Origin: Gordionus sp. m RMFG-2023
Taxonomy: Eukaryota; Nematomorpha; Gordioida; Chordodea; Parachordodidae
Direction: 5' to 3'
DNA length: 64,000 bases
Assembly (NCBI RefSeq): GCF_954871325.1
Contig: NC_088776.1
Coordinates: 11,160,052-11,224,051 of the forward strand
A program made the translations under genes and the position numbers. The number at the start of each line of letters is the position of its first letter. The stretch's first letter is position 1. The notes below the pieces were generated by a model that ran no database searches, was not told the origin of the DNA, and was given only the letters and a program-made list of their open reading frames with translations. Of the stretch, positions 42,253 through 54,383 are shown piece by piece.

Positions 42253-43476
42253 TAGGCCTATTCAAAAATAATTCGAATATTCAATAATTACGAATACGAA
42301 TAATAAATTATTTGTTTTATCTGAATACGAATAATCATTTATTCGATTCGAATAAAACGAATTATTCGAATAAAACAAATTATTCGTAATATTTAATAAA
42401 TTGTTTAATAAATCTAACATTTGTCATAGGAAGAATGGGAGGATCTTATAAAAATTAAAGCTATACTATTGCCTTTATATGAAACTACAAATATGGTATG
42501 TGGGGAGAATTATCCTACTTATAATTTGGTTATACCTTATATTTTACTTGAACATCTAAAAAATGAAAAACCTGGTTTCCATAAATCCTTTAACAATAGT
42601 TTCAAAGTAGCAGTGATAAATTGTTGGGCTATTATAATTTAACTGCCGATGATGCAATAATAATCACAATATTAGATCCCAGGCTTAAAGTAGAATATTT
42701 TAAATCAATATCTGTTGATAATGATATTGATATATCCAAGTTAATGGACAAATTTAAAGAGATTTACAATAAGTATACAGGTATTTAATTTACCCCCATT
42801 TAAATATGATTTTATTTTATAAGCTCATAATTATAACTGTCAAACAAATAAGGATAAAATTCAACAAAACAGGCTATACATTGTTTTTAAACAAAATAAT
42901 ATTCAACTGTGTGAAATAGATTTTTATCTGAGTGAACCAAGAGCAAAGAGTGATACTGGCCCGTTAATGTGGTGGAAGGCAAATGCATATCGGATCCCCA
43001 TACTCTCGAAAATGGCAAGGGATTATCTATCTATAAAAGGAATATCAACTGCTTGTGAAAGGCTTTTCTCAGTTGGAACTAATTTATTGTCAAAAAACCG
43101 CATGTCATATAAGGAAGAAAATATAAGAAAAACTCTTTGCCTTAAAAATTGGCTTAAATTATAAATTAAATTAATAATATATATTTTAATTTTGTTTATA
43201 ACTTGATTATATATTATTTATTATCAGATTATTGATTACATATTATTAAAATTTTTTCTGTTTAAAATCAAATTTGTAATAAAAAAATTTGTCAATATAT
43301 TTGAGTATGATTTATTTTATTAAAAAAATTAATTCGAATTATTCGAATAATTCGAATCGAATACAAATAGTAGATTTTATTATTCGTACGAATAAATAGT
43401 AAATTATTCGTACGAATAAATAGTAAATTATTCGATTCGTTACTATTCGATTCGAATTCGTTTTTGAATAGGCCTA
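42253..43476 (+). mobile_element. Inner hAT transposon, 1224 bp
   Basis: A perfect 16 bp inverted repeat TAGGCCTATTCAAAAA lies at both ends inside a perfect 8 bp target duplication ACACACCA (42245-42252 and 43477-43484). ATTCG/CGAAT-rich subterminal repeats line both ends. It is the youngest layer of the nest. It lacks the N-terminal half of a transposase, so it is probably a deletion derivative. Confidence 0.93.
42427..43164 (+). pseudogene. Inner hAT transposase, C-terminal part
   Basis: Pieces read EEWEDLIKIKAILLPLYETT (42427), ITILDPRLKVEYF (42667) and MWWKANAYRIPILSKMARDY then GISTACERLFSVGTNLLSKN (42967). The last is a clean hAT dimerisation domain ending at a stop at 43164. The zinc finger and N-terminal catalytic part are absent, and frame changes occur near 42630 and 42790. 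Confidence 0.85.
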
Positions 43477-43599
43477 ACACACCATTACTATAGTTTATTA
43501 ATTTGATACTATTGTTTATATTTTAATTTAATAGATTAGCATAAGCATTGATATTATTATTTCATCATCATTATCTGATTCTGAAAATTTAAAATCAGA

Positions 43600-44380
43600 T
43601 GAATTAACATTACCATGGCCCAAATATGATCAAGATTTTGGAGTAACATCCTATATTGAAGGAACTAATTTAATACTTACCAAATGTAAAATATGCCCAA
43701 AAAGTATTATATCAGTTTCAAAATCTTCAAGTTCCAATTTAAAACGACATTTGATTGTGATATTAATTATTTTATTTTATATGTAACTAAGTAATCATTA
43801 AATTTGAAGAAAAAATGCATTTAGGTTATTTGACCCCGACAATAACGATAGTTATTATAAAATTAAAAAAATTAGTAATGGTCAACTATTGATAGACGCA
43901 TTATTAAATGGGATTAATAAAAAGTATTAAACCTATCCTATCAAATTAATTATATATATTTTATTTTTTAAAGTGAACATAGATATGAAGAAAAATATGT
44001 TTTTTCTGCAATTATACATCCAATATTCAAGCTTCAATGGCCATGGATAAAACTTCCACAGAACGAACCTATAAAAAAAATAAACTTATAGCGTTATTGA
44101 AAAAATGCATTGAAAACCCTAGAAATGATAATGCAAGAACTGTTAATTTCAAGATATCCTTTTTTTGACTAGTAAGTAAAGGATAGATTGGAGGAGGATA
44201 ACTTATCTCAATTTTTTGAAGCAAGGACAAAACAATAAATGTTTTTAATAAATTCCCCACGTTAAAAGAGTTGTTTATTAAGTATAATACCACAATCCCC
44301 TCATCTGCCCCTGTAGAGCGCGTTTAGTATAGCTAGTGCCGTATTAACTGCCAAGTCTTCCTGTCTATCAGATGAAAATT
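43600..44380 (+). pseudogene. Outer hAT transposase (BED finger and C terminus, internally deleted)
   Basis: A BED finger reads TKCKICPKSIISVSKSSSSN then LKRHL (about 43681-43755). Next come LFDPDNNDSYYKIKKISNGQ (43825), IIHPIFKLQWPWIKLP (44013), and NTTIPSSAPVERV near 44289 with LTAKSSCLSD after it. The middle catalytic part is missing, so it is inactive. Confidence 0.8.
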
Positions 44381-44854
44381 TTGAAAAACAATTATTTAAA
44401 TTTAATAAGAAAATTTTTTAGAAATAGAAATATCTTTTCATTCGCTATATTATATTGTATTTTTAATTATATTATCAAAATAAAACTATATTATTTTTTA
44501 ACATGGCTAATATATTGTGTAAAAAATATAGACATTTATTATTAAATTTAAATTTTAAAATCCTTTTTTTGAAAGTGAACGCGTTCGATTTTTTTAGAAA
44601 TGTTTACAGCACTACAATCCTCCCATGATTTTATAATGAATAACGCCAAAGTTTATCATTTTTTCTTTTTGAGGTGGGAACATTTATTGTTATCCTCACA
44701 TTGAGTGGTGTCCATTATAAATAAATGACTCATGCGATATTCATCTATAAAAGTGTAATCATGTTAACTAAATTAGATTTCCTTTCCATCATTATATAAA
44801 TATCTTTAATCCATATCTATTCTAAATGTATTAATGTTAATGATTTGCATAATT

Positions 44855-45000
44855 GCAGCAGTGTATCCAGGATTTTATTTCGGATCCTGTCCAAAAACTT
44901 CAAGGCCGGCTCCATCTTTGGCTAATAATACTTGTTATGTGAATCGATCTCGCTTCAATTTGATATCGCGCCTTTTTTGCAAACACTAAATTCAAGCTTA
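44855..45000. repeat. Repeat copy 1 with hAT-like end
   Basis: CAGTGTATCCAGGATT (44865) resembles the CAGTAGCGTATCCAGG end of the hAT at 22784-24472. The following 130 bp resembles 46750-46880 (shared CCTGTxCAAAAA, ATGTGAATC, TTTTTTGC, ACTAAATTCA). Probably the left end of a decayed element. Confidence 0.45.
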
Positions 45001-46640
45001 AATATATATATGTAATACTGTAATCCATAATTTTTGTAGTTAGGCTAAGTCCTAAGCGGATATGCCTAAAGGAATGAGTAAATATAAAAATTTAATGTGA
45101 ACTTATTTTATATACCAGATAAAATCTTAAAATTTATATTTTTTTGTAACATTTGTATTTTTTTACGAGAACGTATAATTTCCCAAAATAGGCACTGAGA
45201 TATTTCTATGTAATTATTTAATAATATTTCTTAGATTTCGAATCAAATAGGTCGCATATTCCCATGTGAAAATATTATTTTTATTTCAATATTTAACTTC
45301 CAATATCAACAACTTTTATGAAATTGTAGAGGTACATTTTTTTAAAGTGTTCAAATAAAAGTTTCCGGTAAGCATAATTCTAGTTATTATTATTATCTTA
45401 AACTTCTTATAAACATTTTAGAAAGTATAAACAATCCTAACTTTTTTCATAAAAAATTAAATATTTCAGACATGTCGCTAACTCTTATTATTTAGGCCTA
45501 ATTAGATCCTAAACTTTTTTCTTTCTTTCACGTACTCAAAAAAATGATTTTTTAAAAAAATTAATTGGAAAGAAGATAATTTAAATATACTTCATTTTCT
45601 TCACTTACTTATTTCAGGATTACAAATTTGGTCATGTAATATTATATTTGATAATATAGACTTAAACAAAGGAAAACCTTTAAAGTTCTAATAAACTAAT
45701 TAATAAATTATTGATTTTAATAGAAATGTTTTAGCTATATTTTATAACTTTCATATATACATTAATTGTATAAAGCAAAATAATGATTAAATTCTAATAA
45801 TTATATTCCTTTGTTGATTTTTTAGCTGAAGAAAGCATTAATTATATAATTGATGGGATATATTAGGCATATCATTTCATTTCCCAAGCTTATCAGTCAC
45901 TTCGGTTGCCGTGTTGAGTCGCAATCCGTTCATCTATCCTATTAAGAGGGTCTTTTATAACCCTTTCTTTGGACGCGTTAGCCTAGTCCAAACAAAGTTG
46001 AAGTAGCGATTTATTATTTATATATACTAAATAGATAATTTATGTCATAAGGTAAATATTATATTATATAATATTAAAAAAATATGGCACAGATTAGAGG
46101 TGGGTGTAGGCCTAATCTCACCCACTCACACTGGCACTAAAAAGATTACGCCCAATACTCAATTGTTTTATCCCGACCCGACAACTCGCGAACATAATTT
46201 TGATCACAAATTTTCAAAATATTCAGGGCGCCCCTTAAATTTTTCAGAGGGCCCAAACCCATGTGACGCTTAATAATAATAAAATCTCTTTATATATGTT
46301 TGTTAGTAAATAATAATTCACTCATGTCACATTTATAAATCAAAATTTTTATTTAAAATAGAAATATTTTTTGTTTTGGTTGCGTTCTTTTTCCCCTAGT
46401 AAACTCAAAGATCTTGAATTTTGTATAAAAAAACAAGTTTTGGATATATTTTCCTAAAGTAGTCTCTTGGGGGAAAAAATGTTGTTATATTTCCCAGTAT
46501 GGCAAATAAATTAATATTGCCTACTATTGTATACTACCATTTATTATCAGATAATCCTATTGCTAACTTCTTCAATATGCGATTTTTTAAAATAAATCCC
46601 GGCAGAAAGAAGATTAAAGGTAGTGAATTTAATTTGTTTT
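45001..46640. other. Intergenic, mostly unassigned
   Basis: One GC-richer island (45906-46010) holds an open plus-strand frame, LSVTSVAVLSRNPFIYPIKR then VFYNPFFGRVSLVQT, of unknown family. 46087-46270 has GGTGGGTGTAGGCC and CCCGACCCG motifs like the MITEs of the window. The rest is AT-rich. Confidence 0.35.
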
Positions 46641-46729
46641 ATTGCTAACAAAATTCAATAATAAATAAGTTTAGTAAATTAAATTGAATAATTCTTACAA
46701 ATATAAAGTATTTAATCATGTTGGCTGAG

Positions 46730-46880
46730 CACATTCTACCTCCCCCTACTACTCCCAGTGGCGTTAAGGACCTGTTCAAAAAAACTAGATCGGTGTTTAA
46801 TCCATAATAATCGCTATGTGAATCTATACCACGCTTTTTTGCGCTTATACTAAATTCAGTCCTTGCTTCCAACTAAGGCT
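46730..46880. repeat. Repeat copy 2 with hAT-like end
   Basis: CAGTGGCGTTAAGGACCTG (about 46757), then sequence related to 44855-45000 in the same orientation. The minus-strand open frame across it is a translation of the repeat. Confidence 0.45.
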
Positions 46881-48193
46881 TTTGACAGCCAAATAAATTC
46901 AATATCACTTACACCTGGATTAAAAGTTAGCTTTCGCTTAGCCCCCAATTCCAATTATTGGTCAATCAAATAAATGAAATTAAATATTTTATTTTACTCT
47001 ACATTTTTATATATTATTTTATCTTTCATTGAGAATTTATGCTATTATAAGATCTTAACCGTATGATAAATCTGGGACAGAGGCACATCAGATCAATTCA
47101 GTTTTTCAATTTCATCACACAAGAGTGGAAATTTAATAATAATATCCCTAATTGAGCTATACTTTAATGACAATTGGCTAATAAGAATTTCAAAAATACT
47201 TATTCCTTTATACAAAGATAAATGTGTATTTTGGCTTACAAAATATAACAAAAAATAAATGCAAACCTTATCATTTCGATTTATAAATAAAGCTTTTACA
47301 GTTTCGTTAAATCGATTTTAGGATTTAAACGCCATTTTTTAATCTGACAATTTTTCGGAATGTTAAAACATAAAGTATGATTTTATATAACATTTATAAA
47401 ATTAAGAAGCTGTGTTGATGGTTGACCCGAAGAAGGTTAGTCATATTAATTATAATAGCATATTTATATTATATTTTGATTAAACAAATGCAAGTGGTTT
47501 CAAATAAATATTTATCAATTTATAATATAACTTTTTCTACAATTATATTATGGAACTTTAAATCATTAATAGCATGGATTTTTTAATTTTTAAAAACCTG
47601 ATTCTGCGGAAATCGTATTCTAACATGTATTGTCAGTTCAGCGATTTTATTTTAAAACTAGAAATGTTTCAAAGTTTAAATTTAATAATGTAATAACATT
47701 CTATAATATATGATTTGGGGCATAAAATATTTTATACCCCCTTTTTTGGTTATTTAAATTTTGTTTTATGATAAAATGTGTTTTCGTGGTGAAAATAAAA
47801 ATATATACATCAGTTGTATTAGGTGCCATAAATCAACATAAAATAATAAAATAGACATTATATGAATGTTAAAACACTCTTTGTACTTCGGAGTGTTTCA
47901 TAATCTTTTACCATGTTTTAAATATATTTTTAGTAAGTAGGTATAAAAATTTATTTCCAGTCGTTTTTTAAAAAAAAATTTTTCATAATGAAGATTACCC
48001 AACCCCGTTTAAAAGTTCAAGGCAACATTGTATAATATTCACAAATTATAAAAATTAATAGTATGTAACCCTCTTCTACATATTTTATTCTTCTTAAACG
48101 GTTCAATTTGAGCCGATTTTTAAAAACGGCGAACTCAATATTTTAGCAAGAAAAATATTGGCTAATCTTGATTTCGCTAATAGATATTCTAAC
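46881..48193. other. Intergenic, nothing firm
   Basis: AT-rich. 47570-47660 contains ACCTGATTCTGCGGAAATCG and CTAACATGTAT of the dispersed repeat at 24890. Confidence 0.4.
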
Positions 48194-48642
48194 TAGAGAT
48201 CTGCAAAAGTAGGTCCGGCCTGTACCCGTGCTTGGCTTATTTTTTTTTAAAAAAAATTGGGTTCGGGCTAGGTCGGGCCTAATATTTTTTAAAAAAATTC
48301 GGGTTGGGTCGGGCCTATATTTTAAAAAATTCGGGCTGGGCGGGCAAATATTTTTCAAAAATTTGGACCGGGTCGGGTCGGGCTTTAATAATTTTTTAAA
48401 ATATATCTAAATTTATCAATTTTATGTTTAACTTTTTATTTAAATTTAAAATATTCGATTTTATTTATAGAAACTAGACGCCATATAACATATATTTTTT
48501 ATTTTGAGTAGTATAAAAATTAATTTCTATATTTAAATAAATTCGGGCCAGGCCGGGCCGGCAAAACTTTTTAAAATATTTTCGGATTCGGGCTGGGCCG
48601 GCAAAACTGGGCTTAAAAAATTAGGCTCAATGCAGATCTCTA
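48194..48642. mobile_element. hAT-type MITE with GGGTCGGGCC arms
   Basis: Perfect 12 bp ends TAGAGATCTGCA. Flanks ATTCTAAC (48186-48193) and ATTCTAAA (48643-48650) agree at 7 of 8. The outer thirds are repeats of TTCGGGC(T/C)GGGCGGGCC, the middle is AT-rich. Open frames on both strands only translate the arms. Confidence 0.88.
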
Positions 48643-48650
48643 ATTCTAAA

Positions 48651-50134
48651 TCTTTGTGCCATTCCATGGATAAAATATTGAATTAGCTATTTATAAAAAT
48701 GGCTCAAATCGAGCCGTTTAACAATACCAAAATATTTAAATGAAGGAGTGGTACTTTACTTACATACAAGGGGAAATTATGTATACCAATGTTTATGTGT
48801 TGGTGAGATTGAAAAAGTGTTAAGGATGATGTTTTTAAATCGAAAATATAAATAAAACGAATATTACAGAGTTTTTTTAATCATTAAAAAATATTGAAAA
48901 CCTCATTGTTTTTTTCTTTTGGAACATTTGCATTTTTTATTTATTTCTGGATCCTTTTCACCCCCAAAAGGGGTACCATAAATATGCCACTATCCCCCCC
49001 CCACCCCCTTCCCCTTTAAGTAAATTTAGTAAAATAATTATAATCATTTGTAGTTTAAACAAAACAAAACAAAATCTCTATGAATATAGTTTAGCTATTC
49101 TTTTATATTAATAATATCGTTATTTTTTCAAAAATGGATTGTTGAATCTATTTCTACGTTTCACAAATTTGTTAATATAGAAAGAAAACACTATAAATAT
49201 AACTATAAGTATGTGTATAAGTTTAAATATAAAGGATAACATAATATCATCTTATTTTTTTAAAAAAAATTCATATTTTTCTAAAGTTTATATATAAATT
49301 ATAAGTCTTCCATTAAGCATAAAATATTGGTGACTATCTCCGCATTAGTAAATAATTTATAAAAATATCTTCTTTTTTCATGTATATAAATATTTTATAA
49401 TACACTTATTATTTTTTCAAATAAAAGATTTAAATAGGTGTCTTTATAATATGAATTATTTATTGCACTTTCAGCTCTGGTATCTGATAATTTACAGTTT
49501 GACACATTTGCCCATTTTGCATGCCTTATGTTTATATAATAGTGTATATGTATATAACAAATAAGAGATTATATTAAAAATAATCATTAAAGACTTTTAG
49601 AGAGATGAAGACCTTTTTTTAGTTTAGAATTCCGAATTAAGAGATTTAATTTTTTTATATTCAAATTACATGTTTAAATATTTAAAATTATGAGCTTGAT
49701 TTTCACGTATAACCAAAGTTCGAATTTCTTAGGTAATATTTTTGCGAGATCATAAACCTATGAAACGAATTATTCACATTCTTATGACACAAATAATTCA
49801 AATCGACTTAATTTCGATTCGAAAATTAAATTCCTTAAAAATATTTTCAAAAATGGGAAAAAAAATTGAATATCAAAATTTAAAAATAATGATTATGGAA
49901 ATGGAGTTTAAAAAGAAATTTCAAAAAAATGTTGAACACTTTGTAATAATTTCAAATATTTATGAATAATTTCTAACATAGTTGTGCTATACTATTCCTA
50001 AAATACGAATCGATGACTTATTCATTTTAGATAGAGATCTTATCCTTTAAATTAGAATGCCAAACTATATTATAATAAACATATTTTAATATTCAAAATG
50101 GCTTCCTATTATATATATAATGATTATAAATTAC
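48651..50134. other. Intergenic or gene 3' region, nothing firm
   Basis: Contains the direction in which further metalloprotease exons would be expected (minus strand), but none could be read. A C run lies near 48983-49000. Confidence 0.4.
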
Positions 50135-50230
50135 TTTGTTTTCTCCACAAATAGATCCTTCTAAAGCTGGAGATATAAATAAATTGAGAGATTTTTGCGG
50201 ATAAGTGCAATATAGGTATTTGCAGGCATC
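50135..50230 (-). CDS. Metalloprotease exon: cysteine-rich
   Basis: Encodes DACKYLYCTYPQKSLNLF then ISPALEGSICGENK, as in C-x-x-L-x-C ... PAL-x-GT-x-CG. 96 nt, phase 0 to 0, donor GTAATT. It is the last exon that could be read; more is expected downstream. Confidence 0.88.
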
Positions 50231-53200
50231 CTTTTATATAAAAAGGAAATACAAATTGTGCTGCTAATATATTATAATATATTTTAGAAATTTACGCTAT
50301 GATTTGTATAAGGTTCAGAATTGAGGCCTAAGGATTCTATGCATTGTTGACTTATGTTGAATAGTAGTCCAGGTAGCATGTATAGCTTATTGCTGTCGTT
50401 GACAGCTGGCAAGGATAGAATATCTCTATTAGGAGACGTTTTATAGAGACAAAGATGTTGTCTTTCTGAGTCAAGTTTAATATTATAACAAATAATCATT
50501 AGTATTAAGGCATCATATAAATTTATTAAAAGTTACCATAAGCTTCTTATTTAAATTACTATAATATTTTAAAAAATCTCTAAGGTAAAGGTTATCTATC
50601 TATAGAAATAAAATACCTTTGTTTAAAAAGGTTCCACGTCAATTCGGCGCGGCGTCAATTCGGCGCATCGTCAATTCAGCGCGGCGACAACTCGGCGCAA
50701 CGTCAATTCGGCGCAACGTCAATTCGGCGCAACGTCAATTCGGCGCGTATCTAATACAGTTGCAATTTATTATAAATTTATTAGTATAAAAAAAAGGATG
50801 ATTAAATAGAAATGATTTTGAATGTTGGTCATATTAATTATTTCTTCGTATTTTTTTTTACAAAAATCTCAATTTTATTTACTAAATGTGTAATATCAAT
50901 AAAAAAAATTAACAACCAATATTTATACCGATTTCCTTGCTGGACCAATTTACCACATTATAAGGTCAGGGAGACTGGGGTTAGTCGGACCGAATTTTAC
51001 AAAATTTAGCTCCTGATTTTTTTAGATAATATAAAAAATAATATATGATTAGATACCTCCTAAAACTATACTCTATAAAGGTACCTTATAAAAATTTTAA
51101 GAATATAATCATTTTTTTTAAATTTTACTTTTTGAAAAAGTAAAAATAATATCCAAAAAGCCCCAATAACGGTAGCAGGGCTTGCTAAACCATACACGTC
51201 AATTATGGCAGTTAATAATGAAAAAAATACAAAATGTTTATCGAGATAAAGGTTCACGCAAAATCTCCAGGCTTACATAATATTGCCTACTAATCAGGGG
51301 CTTGGCAAACCACTTAATCTCTTCTTAAAATTAATTACAACAGTAGGTTAAAATTTTATTATAATATAGTTTTATTAGTTTACGTCTATAGACAAAAAAT
51401 CTTTTGAAATAATTATTAAAAATTTTATTTAAGAAATAAAATATTGATAAAATTTTCAAAAGATTTTTACATGACAGAAATTTCATTAAAATATATAATC
51501 ATTTATATGTAAATTAAATTTTATAGCAAAGTTTAAACACTCTTCTATAATTTGGGAAAGTTTTATGAGTATTTATTATATCTAGAAATTTAGAGCTAGC
51601 AGGGCTTGCTAAACCATACAAGTCAATTATGGCAGTTAATAAAAAAAATTACAAAATCTTGAAAATACAATTTCATGGCTGTTTATGATTGGTATTTAGG
51701 ATTTATGCTAAGAAATCATAATATCTCCTTTATGTCCAAAATGTTTATTAAATTAACCTAACTTAAGTTTCAATTTTTATATATAATTTGCTTCAATTTA
51801 TAAGTATTATGATATTTTTAACAATAAAACAATAAAATTATTCTATACGTATCATTATTAATAAATAAAAATGCATTTCAATTTATTATGGCTAAAAAAA
51901 CCATTGATTTAGGAAGCCCCTTGAATTTGCCTCACCCCGCTATTGGGGCTTTTTGGATATTATTTTTACTTTTTCAAAAGTAAAATTTAAAAAAAATGAT
52001 TATATTCTTAAAATTTTTATAAGGTACCTTTATAGAGTATAGTTTTAGGAGGTATCTAATCATATATTATTTTTTATATTATCTAAAAAAATCAGGAGCT
52101 AAATTTTGTAAAAATCGGTCCGACTAACCCCAGTCTCCCCTACCTTATAATGTGGTAAATTGGTCCAGCAAGGAAATCGGTATAAATATTGGTTGTTTAT
52201 TTTTTTTATTGATATTACACATTTAGTAAATAAAATTGAGATTTTTGTAAAAAAAAATACGAAGAAATAATTAATATGACCAACATTCAAAATCATTTCT
52301 ATTTAATCATCCTTTTTTTTATACTAATAAATTTATAATAAATTGCAACTGTATTAGATACGCGCCGAATTGACGCCGCTCCGAATTGACGTTGCGCCGA
52401 ATTATCGCCGCGCCGAATTGACATTGCGCCGAATTGTCGCCGCGCTGAATTGACGATGCGCCGAATTGACGCCGCGCCGAGTTTTCTGCGCCGAATTGTC
52501 ATGCGCCGAATTTTCCGCGCCGAATTGACGTGATACCGTTTAAAAAAATTGGTGAAATACCTCCCATAAACTTAATTACCCTTTATATATTTGTTAATTT
52601 CTAAGAGTTTTCAGTATAAAAAATATTAATTGTGATTATATCTTCAAATTACAGAAAAATATACCCTAGAATATTGTTAAACGAATGTAGACTACAAGTT
52701 GACCATATGGGCTTGATAGCGGGAGAATAAGAATTAGCCATTATGCTATGTTGACCATAGCAATGATTCCCTTCTCCATCGTGTTTCAAACCTAAACTTG
52801 AATGAAGAATTTTTTATTTTATAACATTGATAAATAATGCATAGAAAAATTTCTTTCAAGTTTCTGCTTTGCATATCAAATAAAACCTATGGGCTGATAG
52901 AGATTTTCGTATTCAGATTAATTTTGGGCGCCGTTAATTTTATATACCACATTCGGAAAAGTAATAATTACTAAATTTCTATTTCTTTTTATTTTCAAAA
53001 AAGGGCGATATTGTTATTATTTTCAATTTTAGGTTCTTCAGAAATTTCATAATTTTCATATTTTTCTATTTTAACCTTTCTAATTTATGGTTTTTTATTA
53101 TTTTAAATTTATGGTCAAAAACTTTCTTAAATTAATCTAATATTTTTTTATAATCTTTCTTTTGATAAATTATTTCATTAATCATTATTCATATTCAGGG

Positions 53201-54351
53201 CTGATGAGGAACACCCCCCCCCCTCCTCCAATGCTTATGCAATATAATATTCAGTATATATATAGTAATTTTAATTTTAAAAAAAGAGCGAATATTTAAT
53301 TACTTCATTTAGTTTATTCTTTAAAGCATAATAATATATTATCCACCACCCCCCCCCCCTCATAAAAATTATTGATTATTGCTCTATTAAATAAATGTGA
53401 TAATAATATATAAATCTACCTGTGTCCTATTTCATGAGCGGCGTACATGACAGAAGCGAAACCTCTCCATCCTTCTATTAAACTCACAGAACCCGAATTG
53501 GTGCACATGCCACTAAGCCAGCCATAACCTTTAAATTAAATTACTTTGTATTTAGAATTTAATCTATATATCTATCATTACATTGAAATTATTAGCAAAA
53601 TTTATATAATACCGGGTAGCAAAAAAAACTTGCTTTTCGGAATCTTTATAATAAAACGTGGCACTTGATTTTTATGAAATTTCATATTTTGTTAAAGGGT
53701 GTATGAAACCTAATATCCTATAAAAAATTAGAATTTGATCTAGTCAGTTTTTTTTAAAAATTTAGATCATAAATAATAAATTTTGACAAAAAAATTTTTT
53801 CAAGACCCTTAATTTTTTTTCCCAAATACGAATTAAATGGGTTCCAATTGTATTGGACTAACGGAGAACAAAATTTTTCCTTAGTCATTAATTATAATTC
53901 AAAACATAAACATACTTTGATTTTTTTTTTAAATACAATTATAACCTGGACTGCTAATTAATTATCAGATGATTCCCTGAGGCCAATGGTTTTATTTAAT
54001 TACCTTAGTCTTTAGGTAGACTCTTATAGTAGGTCGCATGCGTCTCTTCTATTTCCTAAAAATGTAAATTCTAATCCTATTGATATTGCCGATACAAAAA
54101 ATATACTGTAAATTAACTGATTACGTTTTTATACCTATCGTGTTATCTTTCTGTGGACATGTTAAGACGAACTTTAAGTTTTTTTTAAAAAAATCAGATC
54201 TACATTATCATTCAAAGAATATTTTTTTTCCTAAAACAAAAAATACAAATTATTATTTTAAAATATAATTATGCTTTTTTGGAACTTTATAGAACGACCG
54301 ATTTATATATTTTATAAATTGCCCTAATTTAATAAAAATGTTCTTTAAAAT

Positions 54352-54383
<32 letters not shown>

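Larger units (their letters stand above)
41973..44614 (+). mobile_element. Outer hAT transposon of the nest
   Basis: Ends TAGTGTTGTAAACGAACACG and the complement of TAGTGCTGTAAACA, with flanking 8-mers CGATCCTC (41965-41972) and CAATCCTC (44615-44622) agreeing at 7 of 8. Removing it rejoins the Tc1-like transposase. Same family as the element at 982-7306. It is itself split by the inner hAT at 42253-43476. Confidence 0.88.
41770..44850 (-). mobile_element. Tc1/mariner (IS630)-like transposon remnant, split by nested hATs
   Basis: Minus-strand transposase pieces lie on both sides of the hAT nest. Upstream (about 44850-44615) are FIDEYRMSHLFIM and NFGVIHYKIMGG. Downstream (41990-41770) are VMDNVSTYKSHLIG and LKPIENVFVVIK. 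These follow the D...D...NPIEN-x-F-x-x-IK layout of IS630/Tc1 DDE enzymes. Stops and frame changes are present, and the terminal repeats were not found. Confidence 0.7.

Noticed and set aside
48143-48410. Open frames on both strands rich in Arg, Pro and Phe
   Set aside because: Translations of the GC-rich left arm of a MITE.
50636-50745. CRISPR-like regular repeats CGTCAATTCGGCG
   Set aside because: The units are contiguous with no unique spacers, occur inverted at the other end of the same element, and the genome is eukaryotic.
50812-52296. Two nearly identical 65-codon open frames on opposite strands
   Set aside because: They are the same AT-rich sequence in the two inverted arms of the foldback element, with no protein character.
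54004-54055. Possible missing metalloprotease exon (EIEETHATYYKSLPKD)
   Set aside because: Splice sites and length fit the needed phase, but the last codon before the donor is a stop and the expected LLTG motif is absent.
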